The notes beneath the pieces are model-generated. The model worked only from the letters and a program-made list of their open reading frames with translations, ran no database searches and was not told the origin of the DNA. This document shows, one piece after another, positions 52,027-59,730 of a DNA stretch of 64,000 nucleotides; positions within the stretch are counted from its first letter, which is position 1; each line of letters begins with the position of its first letter. Both the position numbers and the translations under genes were made by a program. The stretch covers positions 62,001-126,000 of IMG/VR virus record IMGVR_UViG_3300031707_002715; one strand, given 5' to 3'. The DNA is from a virus.

Positions 52027-52961
52027 TCTGACCTGGATGCTAAAGTGCGTGACAATGCTATTACATCATCGTAATAAGGCGCGTCGCAATCGAATCCTAA
52101 ATCTTTACATAAAAATCTCATACATGATTCGAAAGTCCTCATTCCAACTAACACTCTTTGGTGTTTGGCAATAGCCCGTTGATATTCTTGTATTTTAGCT
52201 TGAGACATGTTTTTAAGATAATTCATTAAGTCGCTTTCTGACCAAAAATCTCTGTAATCTATATAACAATTTTTAGGAATAAACGTTGATGTATCTTTTG
52301 GACCTAAATAAACTAAGATACATCCTGCAGCTATTGCATCAAATGGTTTCTCTGTCAAATGGCCCAAGTCTAATTGACTTTCGATTGCGAATGCGAATGT
52401 ATAATCTGATAATAATTTAATTTTAGCAGAATATCTCGGTAAATTTCTTTCGTATGTATCTGATGTATCATTTTTTATTTCTAAAGGTACAGGCTTACCG
52501 GCTCCACCATAAACTTCCATGCCCAAAGCTTTAAGTTTATTTATTATCACACCTCGCGGTTCGCCATCCCGAAAATGATTAGTTATAACAGTACTAAAAA
52601 AATTTGTACGATTTCCTGTAGGATAACACTCTTGTTCTGTGATCCATAAGGGAATCGGCATATATTTAACAGTATCATTATCTATATCGGTCGAGTTATA
52701 AGTATAAATTCTGCCAAATTGTTGTTGGTATCTCAATCGAAAACCATGAGGTTGGCGATAACGACCCTCATAATGTATCAATACTCTTTTGGAATAATCG
52801 AACCTATTAATGATCGATGAGACTAATTGACGACGATCAGTACTATATGGTTGAAAAACTACTAACCAATCGTCTTTAGTGGGCGATATACTCATTGTTG
52901 CATTTTGCACTGGAACATTTATATATTTGTTCCAGCACCAATATGTCACTGTGTAAATCAT
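52023..52961 (-). CDS. GT10-like (alpha-1,3-fucosyltransferase family) glycosyltransferase
   Basis: 312 aa from the ATG 2 nt after the preceding stop; an alternative start 27 nt upstream would overlap that gene. The GT10 signature is clear: 'YTFAFAIESQLDLGHLTEKP', 'DAIAAGCILVYLGPKDTSTF' and 'NCYIDYRDF', parallel to the family's 'FalafENS...dYvTEKl.da..ag.vPVv.G'. It would transfer fucose or a related deoxysugar from a GDP-sugar. Confidence 0.75.
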   Translation of the reverse strand: MIYTVTYWCWNKYINVPVQNATMSISPTKDDWLVVFQPYSTDRRQLVSSIINRFDYSKRVLIHYEGRYRQPHGFRLRYQQQFGRIYTYNSTDIDNDTVKYMPIPLWITEQECYPTGNRTNFFSTVITNHFRDGEPRGVIINKLKALGMEVYGGAGKPVPLEIKNDTSDTYERNLPRYSAKIKLLSDYTFAFAIESQLDLGHLTEKPFDAIAAGCILVYLGPKDTSTFIPKNCYIDYRDFWSESDLMNYLKNMSQAKIQEYQRAIAKHQRVLVGMRTFESCMRFLCKDLGFDCDAPYYDDVIALSRTLASRSE

Positions 52962-52963
52962 AA

Positions 52964-53542
52964 TTATTGTTTTTCTAAGTCTTGCCACTCTTCTATGGTC
53001 ATTAAATTTAATATTTGCTTTCTATATTTACAAAGTAAAGAAAAATCGATAGGTTCATCACATTTGAATAAGTCTTGCTTTTTATTAGGCTTAATAATGC
53101 CGATGCCTTCGTCTATATCGACCGTACAAATAAATAAGTCTGGATCATTTTGCCTGAAATGTAGGATTGCTTTCCACACTGATCCGTTCCAATGTTGAGT
53201 ACTGATATTTTCTGTTTGATGGATTTCTAATTGTGGATTACAATCATGTAATAAGATTATTCCTTCAGCATCTAGACATTTTAACGAATTGATGACGTCT
53301 TTAATGACTTGAACAGCTTTATGATCACCGTCTATAAAAACGACGTCGTATTTTTGAGTGTTATTAATAAAAAATGCATCTGATTTCATTGGATAATTAC
53401 AAGGGTTAACGGGATCGACTGCGTCTTTATACGCAGCTTTTATTTTTGAAAAATTAGCTGACGGATGGCCGATACCTATTTCGAGATAATGGCAGTCTTG
53501 CTTTCTTTCTGTATAAAAATTTATGATGTCTGTCCTGTTCAT
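52964..53542 (-). CDS. Class I SAM methyltransferase (Methyltransf_24-like)
   Basis: 192 aa from the ATG that overlaps the previous stop by 4 nt (ATGA). 'CHYLEIGIGHPSANFSKI' (motif I), 'YDVVFIDGDHKAVQVIKD', 'GIILLHDCNP' follow the TylF/Mtf24 plan with D-G-D-H metal/SAM strand. Probably O-methylates a sugar, in concert with the next TylF-type gene. Confidence 0.78.
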   Translation of the reverse strand: MNRTDIINFYTERKQDCHYLEIGIGHPSANFSKIKAAYKDAVDPVNPCNYPMKSDAFFINNTQKYDVVFIDGDHKAVQVIKDVINSLKCLDAEGIILLHDCNPQLEIHQTENISTQHWNGSVWKAILHFRQNDPDLFICTVDIDEGIGIIKPNKKQDLFKCDEPIDFSLLCKYRKQILNLMTIEEWQDLEKQ

Positions 53543-54237
53543 GATTTTTTCCAATACACTCCCCAAGAATCTATTACGTTTATAAGATCTTGTATGTTAT
53601 TTTGTCTCCTGAAATTTTCAACAGCAGTTCTACAATTGACCCAACTATAATCGTCGATGATGATGTACCCGTTTTTCACTACTTTAGAATATAACATCGT
53701 TAATGAATCCCATGTCGATTCGTATAAGTCTCCATCTAATCTTAAGACTGCAATTTTTCTTATTAAATCATTTGCGAGAGTGTCTTTAAACCACCCTTCA
53801 AGAAATATAACATTCTCGTCTAATAATTCATATTTTTTAAAATTATTCTTAACTTGCTCGACGCTGACTTTTAAAAGATCGACTGAATGTAATTTGCTGT
53901 TACTATCAATAGGATACTTGTCACTCGGTACAGGCACGCCTTGAAAAGAATCTGCTACAAAAATTTTTTTATTAGTGATTCCGTAAGCTTTTAAGATGCC
54001 CTGCATAAAAATCACTGTTCCACCTCGCCATACGCCAGTCTCTATTAAATCACCGTCTACATTATTTTTGATGACGTCTTCGACGCAATATTGTACATTA
54101 TTAAGACGTTTATGACCTATCATTGTAAATGCCCTCTTAGGCCAGCATGTGCCATTTAATATACTGTCTGTTTCTTCTTCATAAATAATGTCCAATAAAG
54201 ATTTTTTTAGTAATTCTAAATATAATTCTTTACACAT
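53539..54237 (-). CDS. TylF-like O-methyltransferase
   Basis: 232 aa. 'TMIGHKRLNNVQYCVEDVIK', 'GDLIETGVWRGGTVIFMQGI', 'KIFVADSFQGVPVP', 'AVLRLDGDLYESTWDSLTML' and 'GYIIIDDYSWVNCRTAVENF' are the full TylF/MycF signature, including the metal-binding Asp residues. MycF/TylF enzymes methylate deoxysugar hydroxyls. Length is usual. Confidence 0.9.
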   Translation of the reverse strand: MCKELYLELLKKSLLDIIYEEETDSILNGTCWPKRAFTMIGHKRLNNVQYCVEDVIKNNVDGDLIETGVWRGGTVIFMQGILKAYGITNKKIFVADSFQGVPVPSDKYPIDSNSKLHSVDLLKVSVEQVKNNFKKYELLDENVIFLEGWFKDTLANDLIRKIAVLRLDGDLYESTWDSLTMLYSKVVKNGYIIIDDYSWVNCRTAVENFRRQNNIQDLINVIDSWGVYWKKS

Positions 54238-54238
54238 T

Positions 54239-55051
54239 TTAATTCTCGAATTTATTTAAGATATTAATGTTAGCATAGATTTGACACGTGTTATTAATAG
54301 AGCCTCGAAAAATGCAAGTCCATAGGCTAGCATTATTGGTGTCAAAAATTACATATTTACATTTACTTAGAATAGAAATGACGGCTAGATAATTAACACC
54401 CAATTCGTAGTTACTAATCGCATTTTGTTGTAAGTGCATTGCTCGATCTAATTTTGCCAACGGCATCTCTTCAATATAAAAAGATTGGTCCTTTAATTGG
54501 CGCTTGAAATAATCTAAGACTTGTTGTTCGTCTGTCTGTATTAAAATTTTATAGTTAGACAATCCATTGATCAAATTGATGTTTTTTAAATAATATTGTG
54601 GATGAACTTTAGGCACTTCTAGTAATTTATCTGTGCCTCGATAAAGAATACTAATTGTATGTTCGAAATCAATGTTATATTTTTGAATGAATAATTGCAG
54701 TCTATTGTTTACTTCATCAGCTAAATTAAAATAAGTATCTCTTATTGGTGCTAGATCAGAAAAATTGAATTTACTACATTCGCCGATCATTGCATTGAAG
54801 TAAATGTTTTGCTTATTGAGCTTTACGTCATTATTTATGGTTTTAAAATATAAATCATACACATTTCGTTCTAATCTATCTGATTTATTCCAGGTTGACG
54901 CATGGGGCCAAAAAATTTTTATAGGCTTGACAGTACTTTCGTGTATTGATAACAAGCTTTTAAATGTGACGCTTGCATTTGACAATAAGCCGCAATCATG
55001 TTTGTCAAGGCTTAACGTGTTATTTTCTTGATTATAAGTTACGCCGTACAT
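54239..55051 (-). CDS. Fucosyltransferase-like GT-B glycosyltransferase (NodZ/GT11 type)
   Basis: 270 aa. 'TISILYRGTDKLLEVPKVHP' is the donor-site segment (H/Y-x-R-G-x-D) of NodZ/O-FucT-like enzymes, 'KILIQTDEQQVLDYFKRQLK' the typical following Rossmann strand, and 'ISILSKCKYVIFDTNNASLW' the acceptor-domain end. A second deoxysugar transferase is a reasonable inference; substrate unknown. Confidence 0.5.
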   Translation of the reverse strand: MYGVTYNQENNTLSLDKHDCGLLSNASVTFKSLLSIHESTVKPIKIFWPHASTWNKSDRLERNVYDLYFKTINNDVKLNKQNIYFNAMIGECSKFNFSDLAPIRDTYFNLADEVNNRLQLFIQKYNIDFEHTISILYRGTDKLLEVPKVHPQYYLKNINLINGLSNYKILIQTDEQQVLDYFKRQLKDQSFYIEEMPLAKLDRAMHLQQNAISNYELGVNYLAVISILSKCKYVIFDTNNASLWTCIFRGSINNTCQIYANINILNKFEN

Positions 55052-56109
55052 TACATGTTCTTTTCTAATATTTTAACGTCTCTTGAATTTGTTTTAATTA
55101 TTTCTTTAGTTTTGAAATTTGTCGTTTGTAAGATGTATTCATCTATATTACTTCTTTTAGATTCATATAACCATGTAAATTGTTCTTCATTTGGCTGCGG
55201 AAGTGTATAAATCAAAAATTTAGTTTTCTGTGCCACAGTGCGTAAAAATTCATCAAACACTTCTATCGGATATAATCTAGAAATATGATGGAACATTGCG
55301 AGACATAAAGTACAATCGACGTATTCACTGTGTTTTATATAATCTATCGCATTATTATTATAACAATCAAATCCTATTTTCTTTAATAATAAATTGGCGA
55401 TTTTAAACCTGGTTATATTGTCTTCTATACCGATTCCTTTTTTAATTAAATCTTTTAATTTATATAGTGTAAATCCATGGCATGTACCAACGTCTAATAC
55501 ACTGTCAACTTTATTTTTCTTGAAAAAGTCACATATAATTTGTTCTTTTCGTCCATCAGTAGAAAATGTCCAATCACTAAAATCTGGATGTAATATCGGT
55601 TGGTATAAAAATTTATTCGGGTACAAATCTTCTAGTTCTTTGTATAATGTGTTCCATTCCAGTAATCTCTCACATATCGTGACTTCTATTGGCAAGTTTT
55701 TAGAAGCTAGTAAGCTTATTCTATGCATTCCATCCCAAACATTTATCATACCGTCGTTATGTACTTTTACTGGTCGATATCCATAATAATGATCTGAATT
55801 TTCTACTTTTTTATAAATTTCACGCGATTCATCCCATTTGGGCGTCACTAGATACATTTTTTTATATTCTATACATCTATTAATAATGTCATTTTTGTTT
55901 TTTAAAATGCCATTCCACACAGTACCGTCTCGATCAAACATTGTCATCAACCACTTAAAATAGAATGTAGATTCTAATGACGTGTCTATATTTTCGTCCC
56001 ATTGCTTAGCAGTCAAAAAATGAGGGCTCAACTTAATAAAATCTAATAAATTTGTGCTCCATGGATCGTTACTGAGTGTTATTATTTTTCCGGTTTTAAT
56101 TATTCTCAT
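55051..56109 (-). CDS. ParB-like + SAM methyltransferase fusion
   Basis: 352 aa. Residues ~100-150 include 'GYRPVKVHNDGMINVWDGMH' followed by RISLL, a ParB/sulfiredoxin-like 'DGxHR' site. Residues ~190-330 form a methyltransferase ('VDSVLDVGTCHGFTLYKLKD', 'CTLCLAMFHHI'). Such pairs occur in nucleotide-sugar and phage glycosylation clusters. It shares one base with the next stop/start (TAATG). Confidence 0.65.
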   Translation of the reverse strand: MRIIKTGKIITLSNDPWSTNLLDFIKLSPHFLTAKQWDENIDTSLESTFYFKWLMTMFDRDGTVWNGILKNKNDIINRCIEYKKMYLVTPKWDESREIYKKVENSDHYYGYRPVKVHNDGMINVWDGMHRISLLASKNLPIEVTICERLLEWNTLYKELEDLYPNKFLYQPILHPDFSDWTFSTDGRKEQIICDFFKKNKVDSVLDVGTCHGFTLYKLKDLIKKGIGIEDNITRFKIANLLLKKIGFDCYNNNAIDYIKHSEYVDCTLCLAMFHHISRLYPIEVFDEFLRTVAQKTKFLIYTLPQPNEEQFTWLYESKRSNIDEYILQTTNFKTKEIIKTNSRDVKILEKNM

Positions 56110-57023
56110 AAGTATTTTTGAAATTCATTGTCTATAATATTAACTGCATCGATCATGTCAGTGCAATAATTAATTTTTTTATTCCAGTTATTTTGATCAA
56201 TCGGCTTCTTAATCTCATCAATTAATTGTTCTATACTTTCTACAATTGGAAGCTGAAATAGATCAATATTATATTGTGGTATAAAAGGCACGATCACTTT
56301 TAAAGGTGTATAGTATACTTGCGGAATAATGACTTTTGAACCGAATGCTAGCATATCGACGACAGTACTGTTATAGCTTCCACAATGGGTCGAAATAAAA
56401 ATTTCTTTGTTTTTAATGTTACTTAAATAATCGTTAAAATTGCTTTGCTTAATTATTGTGATCCATGGATATTTTTCGTACCATTCTAATTGTTCATCAC
56501 TACGAAAAAGCTTGTAAATTTTATACTTGTCTTTTAATTTTTCTAATACATTTAAAATTTTAAATGTCCAATCAAATTCAGAATCTATATTAGGATTACC
56601 CTTAAAATGTGCTCGCCAAGCATGATCTAGTAAAATTGATTTATTTTCTTTTGCTACATTCGTGTACAAAGATTTTTCAATCGGTGCATTTATTAAAATG
56701 CTATTATCTTTTTTAACGTATGTAAAATTTAGATCGATCTGTGAAATTGCTATTTCCAAAAATGATGCAGTCTTGATTGAAGTAGCAACTGAAATTTTAT
56801 GATAGTCTATAGACAATTCACTTAACAATGCATGTATTAATGAAAATTGTGCAGTAGGAATATCTGTTAACTGTGATGTTAATATTTTTTTGACTGTTAT
56901 ATGCTTTAAATTGCAAAAATGCTTTGCAAGAAAATATGAGTACATCTGCGAACTTGTATAAATAGTATTTAAAGAGAAATCTCCAGAAATAATTAAATTT
57001 AATGTGTACGGTTTCATTATCAT
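56106..57023 (-). CDS. GT-B-like glycosyl/glycerophosphotransferase, unassigned
   Basis: 305 aa. 'ILLDHAWRAHFKGNPNIDSE', 'YKIYKLFRSDEQLEWYEKYP', 'EIFISTHCGSYNSTVVDMLA' and 'FGSKVIIPQVYYTPLK' follow the C-terminal half of GT-B or capsule-type transferases (H.G...T..E/D.L..G..vI.P). No family fixed. Coupled by ATGA at both ends. Confidence 0.5.
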   Translation of the reverse strand: MIMKPYTLNLIISGDFSLNTIYTSSQMYSYFLAKHFCNLKHITVKKILTSQLTDIPTAQFSLIHALLSELSIDYHKISVATSIKTASFLEIAISQIDLNFTYVKKDNSILINAPIEKSLYTNVAKENKSILLDHAWRAHFKGNPNIDSEFDWTFKILNVLEKLKDKYKIYKLFRSDEQLEWYEKYPWITIIKQSNFNDYLSNIKNKEIFISTHCGSYNSTVVDMLAFGSKVIIPQVYYTPLKVIVPFIPQYNIDLFQLPIVESIEQLIDEIKKPIDQNNWNKKINYCTDMIDAVNIIDNEFQKYL

Positions 57024-57700
57024 GCTTGTCTTCTAAATGGCTGTATAAACGGTGAAGGCGCGCTAATACTTGCTCCCATTGGAGCAGATCTTGTCATTCG
57101 AGGTTTCGGCACGACATTTACGATATAATTATAAGCATCGCTCCAAATTGTACTGTCGTTAACTCTAATCGATATTGATCGTGTCAATACATTCGGACTA
57201 CCCTCGATCTTTATCTTGACGCTGCTATCTGTTGAAGAATCAATACTATAACCAGTGCCGGCTGATGCAATCATTATAAATTGTTGTGGGTACATCTTTG
57301 TAGTCTGCACAATTAGTGTATCGAGCGTGATTGTTATGTAAGAACTAACATACACTTTTGGAAAACTTTTTTGATTTGTAATTATCGGCACTTCGACTAC
57401 AGACACGTTAAGACCGAACCAACCACTTACAGGATCAACGCCATCATCTACTCTAGTCGCGACAGACAATGAACCGACATAATCTGTCGCAGATATCACA
57501 TCAAATTCATCTGTTATGCCAGAACCTTGATCTACAGTATAATGTGAACCTGCTTGACCCTCAATTGACCAATCATAACCGCTACCATCTGGAAATTCAG
57601 GATTGTCTACAAATAAATCAGTCAAATGAACTGTCAAGATTTTGTTTTTACCAACAATCATCGGATTAAATCTTTGACCTGTAATAATAGGGGGTGCCAT
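57020..57700 (-). CDS. Ig-like virion-type protein, probable glycosylation target
   Basis: 226 aa, first gene of the glycosylation operon, with GAAAGGTAAATT before the ATG. Two ~90-residue beta units are similar in plan: 'TVHLTDLFVDNPEF'...'SHYTVDQGS' and 'TITLDTLIVQTTKMYPQQFI'...'TGYSIDSSTDSS', each followed by 'VSG/ISIRVNDSTIWSD'. A Ser/Pro-rich C-terminus follows. No signal peptide. Tandem Ig-like proteins decorate phage heads or tails, and Ser/Thr density would suit O-glycosylation; this is inference from position. Confidence 0.55.
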   Translation of the reverse strand: MAPPIITGQRFNPMIVGKNKILTVHLTDLFVDNPEFPDGSGYDWSIEGQAGSHYTVDQGSGITDEFDVISATDYVGSLSVATRVDDGVDPVSGWFGLNVSVVEVPIITNQKSFPKVYVSSYITITLDTLIVQTTKMYPQQFIMIASAGTGYSIDSSTDSSVKIKIEGSPNVLTRSISIRVNDSTIWSDAYNYIVNVVPKPRMTRSAPMGASISAPSPFIQPFRRQA

Positions 57701-57880
57701 AATTTACCTTTCGTTATAGTTTTTTTCTTATTACTATAATAAAGCTTAAAAATAAAGCGATAATAAATGTAGTTTATTGATAATAATACTCTTTGATCCA
57801 TGTTCAATAATTTTTGATAATATGGTAAATCTATGACTATAATTGTGATAATATATTTATAACTTAAGAATATTTGATCT
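57701..57880. other. Divergent, very AT-rich intergenic region
   Basis: 180 nt between the - strand glycosylation operon and the + strand tRNA cluster, nearly all A/T, without a gene. Multiple TATAAT-like words occur on both strands, so promoters for both directions are likely here. Confidence 0.4.
57793..57821 (+). promoter_or_regulatory. Candidate sigma70-type promoter for the tRNA cluster
   Basis: TTGATC, 17-nt spacer, GATAAT. Good spacing and -10 match; -35 matches in four of six. It is placed ~60 nt before the first repeat unit and 220 nt before tRNA-Gln. The AT-richness makes chance matches easy. Confidence 0.35.
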
Positions 57881-57993
57881 TTGAATATGGTGCTATGAAT
57901 GAAGGTTCAGAATATTACATTAACTATGTAAATCAACTAAAACGACCATTTATCGTTTTTTTCTTTCACTTCATTCGAATTTCATCTATTCAA
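57881..57993 (+). repeat. Inverted-arm unit 1 (degenerate tRNA-like unit)
   Basis: Begins TTGAAT...GAATGAAG and ends CTTCATTC...ATTCAA, arms complementary to each other. Inside are two hairpins, TTACAT/ATGTAA and AACGA-7nt-TCGTT (T-arm size), followed by T7. Same layout as the next unit, which encloses tRNA-Gln. Confidence 0.45.
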
Positions 57994-58040
57994 ATATCTT
58001 AAAAATGATACATAATTGAATGTGGTGCTTAGGATGAAAG

Positions 58041-58112
58041 TACAGGATAGCTCAATGGTAGAGCATTAGTTGTTGAAACTAAATGTTAACGGCTCGAAAC
58101 CGTTTCCTTTAA
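58041..58112 (+). tRNA. tRNA-Gln (UUG)
   Basis: Cloverleaf: acceptor TACAGGA/TCCTTTA (one C-T mismatch), D stem GCTC/GAGC, anticodon stem TTAGT/ACTAA with loop TGTTGAA, variable 5 nt, T stem AACGG/CCGTT with loop CTCGAAA. No encoded CCA. Enclosed by complementary arms (58016-58140) like unit 1. Confidence 0.8.
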
Positions 58113-58157
58113 AAACTTCATTCGAATTTCATCCATTCAATTTTATTAGAAAGTAAT

Positions 58158-58253
58158 ATGAAAACTTCCATCAAACACACGAGTAATAATACGAGTAATT
58201 GCACGTGTAGTTTTTGCTTTAATAGCAAAAACGAACTGGTGGAGTTTGCATAG
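58158..58253 (+). CDS. Possible 31-aa Cys-rich peptide
   Basis: 'MKTSIKHTSNNTSNCTCSFC' then 'FNSKNELVEFA' TAG. The C-x-C-x2-C and 'CSFC..S.NEL' resemble a piece of the ClpX zinc-binding domain ('CSFCGKSQ.E'). Ribosome site is weak (AGAAAG). Ahead of a terminator. Confidence 0.35.
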   Translation: MKTSIKHTSNNTSNCTCSFCFNSKNELVEFA

Positions 58254-58275
58254 ATAGATAACTCAAAATCTTTTA

Positions 58276-58314
58276 CAAAAAAGCTCCACTGGCGAAAGTC
58301 AATGGAGCTTTTTT
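58276..58314 (+). terminator. Rho-independent terminator
   Basis: AAAAAAGCTCCA ... TGGAGCTTTTTT stem with a ~14-nt loop. It ends the first tRNA transcript, unless read through to the later tRNAs. Confidence 0.75.
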
Positions 58315-58441
58315 ATTGGGATGAAGACAATCTAAAGTATTACGAGTCACATGTAAAGATTTATATCATAACACAGAGACAGTATATGATAGTATCAAAG
58401 ACATTTTAAGTAATTCACAAAACTGTGAAATAAAGATAGAT

Positions 58442-58699
58442 TTGTTTACTAAAGCACAGGCTAGACGGTTACAATTATTAGCAGAATTTGAAGAAAACCG
58501 ACGTCGATTAAAAATTGAAAAACAGCAAGCGAAGAAGTTAGATCGACAAATTATAATTACACAACGAACTAATGACATTTTGCATAGTGATTTTACAAAG
58601 CGCGGTACAATTGAAAATCTTAGTAATAAATGGGGAGTTTCACATACACGAGTTAGACGATTTATAAATGAACATAAAGATTTGATTGAGCCGCTTTAG
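58442..58699 (+). CDS. Helix-turn-helix-like basic protein
   Basis: 85 aa from TTG; the same frame stays open for another 117 nt upstream with plausible coding ('KDLYHNTETVYDSIKDILSN') but no standard start. A coiled basic N-terminus ('RLQLLAEFEENRRRLKIEKQ') and a C-terminal 'TIENLSNKWGVSHTRVRRFI' helix-turn-helix suggest DNA binding. Its TAG stop is bases 8-10 of tRNA-Phe. Confidence 0.5.
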   Translation: MFTKAQARRLQLLAEFEENRRRLKIEKQQAKKLDRQIIITQRTNDILHSDFTKRGTIENLSNKWGVSHTRVRRFINEHKDLIEPL

Positions 58700-58763
58700 C
58701 TGAACGGTCCAGCGCAGGTTTGAAGCACCTGAGTATCCAGTTCAATTCTGGGAGGCGGCACCA
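58690..58763 (+). tRNA. tRNA-Phe (GAA)
   Basis: Acceptor GCCGCTT/AGGCGGC, D arm GCTG...CAGC, anticodon stem CAGGT/ACCTG with loop TTGAAGC, T stem TCCAG/CTGGG. A73 is followed by an encoded CCA. Its first 10 bases are also the end of the upstream coding region. Confidence 0.9.
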
Positions 58764-58782
58764 TTTTTTTAAGGAGCATACT

Positions 58783-58866
58783 TTGCGAATATTTTTGTGT
58801 GCGTGTGATCTTTACAGTTTTTTTGGATGTGCTGTTCAAACTTTTGTTCTTGATCTTGATGAATGA
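58783..58866 (+). CDS. Possible 27-aa peptide (TTG start)
   Basis: AAGGAG lies 6 nt before the TTG. 'MRIFLCACDLYSFFGCAVQT' is hydrophobic with three Cys. Too short to be sure. Confidence 0.2.
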   Translation: MRIFLCACDLYSFFGCAVQTFVLDLDE

Positions 58867-58882
58867 AGTTCTTTGAAATTAC

Positions 58883-59146
58883 TGGCAAGTAGTTCAATTT
58901 GGCAGAACACCTGGCTGTGAATAATAACGCAGCTCTAAATGGAAACATTTAGATGAACACGCCGCTAAGTCGGGGAAACCTAAAGAGCAATCCATGGCAA
59001 TCCCGAGCAAGGAAGATAAAAATCTTCTATGCGTAGAGACTTTACACGGCGCACCTGAAATGGTGAAGAGAAAGTCCACGCTATATGGAAACATATAGAT
59101 AAGTGTAACCAGGTAGTTGGGGGTTCAAGTCCCTCCTTGCCAGCCA
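58883..59146 (+). tRNA. tRNA-Asn (GUU), split by a group I intron
   Basis: 5' exon 58883-58918, 3' exon 59106-59146. Acceptor TGGCAAG/CTTGCCA, D stem GTTC/GAAC, anticodon stem CCTGG/CCAGG, T stem GGGGG/CCCTC with loop TTCAAGT, discriminator G, encoded CCA. After splicing the loop is C-U-G-U-U-A-A, anticodon GUU. G73 agrees with bacterial tRNA-Asn. If the other possible junction were used, the anticodon would be UGU (Thr), but the P1 pairing favours Asn. Confidence 0.8.
58919..59105 (+). ncRNA. Group I self-splicing intron (187 nt)
   Basis: The exon end GGCTGT pairs with the internal guide GCAGCT (58930-58935), giving the required U.G at the splice site. The intron ends in G. Core elements: 'GTCGGGGAAACCTAAAG' (P4-P6 start), 'GCAATCCCGAGCAAGG', 'GCGTAGAGACTTTACACGG' (P7/J8-7). 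GAAA-loop hairpins CTAAATG/CATTTAG (P2-like) and CTATATG/CATATAG (P9-like) are also present. No homing endonuclease inside. The insertion is within the anticodon. Confidence 0.88.
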
Positions 59147-59165
59147 TTCCAGAAAGGAGCTCATA

Positions 59166-59192
59166 ATGACAGCCAGTATCATGCACCAGTGA
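59166..59192 (+). CDS. Possible 8-aa leader peptide
   Basis: AAAGGAG 7 nt before ATG, then M-T-A-S-I-M-H-Q-stop, with the stop inside a GCACCA/TGGTGC hairpin just upstream of the next gene's AAAAAGGAG. Looks like a small translated leader; may be chance. Confidence 0.2.
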   Translation: MTASIMHQ

Positions 59193-59217
59193 GTGGTGCT
59201 AACAAAAAGGAGTCATT

Positions 59218-59454
59218 ATGTCTCATCCTGTGAACAAGAGAGAGCGTTTTCTTGTCGGAGTTAAAAAGAGTAAAAAACGCGTTAGTCGTTTTTATTCTTA
59301 TTTGACTAAAATTCAACATCCTGATTGGGTTGAAAAATCAGCACAACGTCGTAGGAATTGTACTAAGACTTGTTCATGCGCAGGTTGTGGTAATCCGAGA
59401 AAATATTTTAATGAAGAGACGATACAAGAAAAAAGATGGAAGATAGCCGGATAA
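59218..59454 (+). CDS. Conserved small phage Zn-binding protein
   Basis: 78 aa, AAAAAGGAGTC before the ATG. 'KRERFLVGVKKSKKRVSRFY' and 'RRRNCTKTCSCAGCGNPRKY' (Cys at C-x3-C-x-C-x2-C) followed by 'NEETIQEKRW' form a pattern I recognise as frequent in phages and plasmids, without a known function. Its last 17 nt are also the start of tRNA-Ser. Confidence 0.7.
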   Translation: MSHPVNKRERFLVGVKKSKKRVSRFYSYLTKIQHPDWVEKSAQRRRNCTKTCSCAGCGNPRKYFNEETIQEKRWKIAG

Positions 59455-59527
59455 CGGTTAGCCGGGACTGTTTGCTACACAGTTGCTCAGTGGTACTGAG
59501 TTGGGAGTTCAACTCTCTCATCTTCCG
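59438..59527 (+). tRNA. tRNA-Ser (GCU)
   Basis: Class II: acceptor GGAAGAT/ATCTTCC, D stem CCGG/CCGG, anticodon stem ACTGT/ACAGT with loop TTGCTAC, long variable arm CTCAGT-GGT-ACTGAG, T stem GGGAG/CTCTC. G73; no encoded CCA. Overlaps the end of the upstream gene. Confidence 0.9.
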
Positions 59528-59534
59528 CTGTTTT

Positions 59535-59605
59535 GACGGCGTAGCTAAGTGGTAAAGCACTGGTCTGCAAAACCAGCATCAGCAGTTCAAATCTGCTCGT
59601 CGTCT
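59535..59605 (+). tRNA. tRNA-Cys (GCA)
   Basis: Acceptor GACGGCG/CGTCGTC, anticodon stem CTGGT/ACCAG with loop CTGCAAA, T stem AGCAG/CTGCT. Discriminator U as expected for Cys. No encoded CCA. Eight nt after tRNA-Ser. Confidence 0.92.
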
Positions 59606-59611
59606 ATTTTT

Positions 59612-59684
59612 GCTGGCGTATTTCAATTGGTAGAAAGCCAAAATCGTAATTTGGCAGTTTGAAGTTCGAATCTTCTCGCCAGCT
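59612..59684 (+). tRNA. tRNA-Thr (CGU)
   Basis: Acceptor GCTGGCG/CGCCAGC, D stem TTTC/GAAA, anticodon stem CCAAA/TTTGG with loop ATCGTAA, T loop TTCGAAT (T stem with one T-T at its base). No encoded CCA. Reads ACG codons. Confidence 0.9.
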
Positions 59685-59730
59685 TTCTATGCTAATAAAC
59701 ATGATTATTTGCTATTATTGGGAGACTAAT

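Noticed and set aside
58915-59112. Reading the split tRNA as tRNA-His (GUG) without an intron junction analysis.
   Set aside because: The guide pairing GGCTGT/GCAGCT fixes the 5' splice site after CTGT, so the ligated anticodon is GUU (Asn), in line with G73.
58894-59186. Two overlapping - strand frames of 66 and 68 aa across the tRNA-Asn region.
   Set aside because: They lie on the antisense strand of the group I intron and tRNA exons, without ribosome sites; they are by-products of RNA base pairing constraints.
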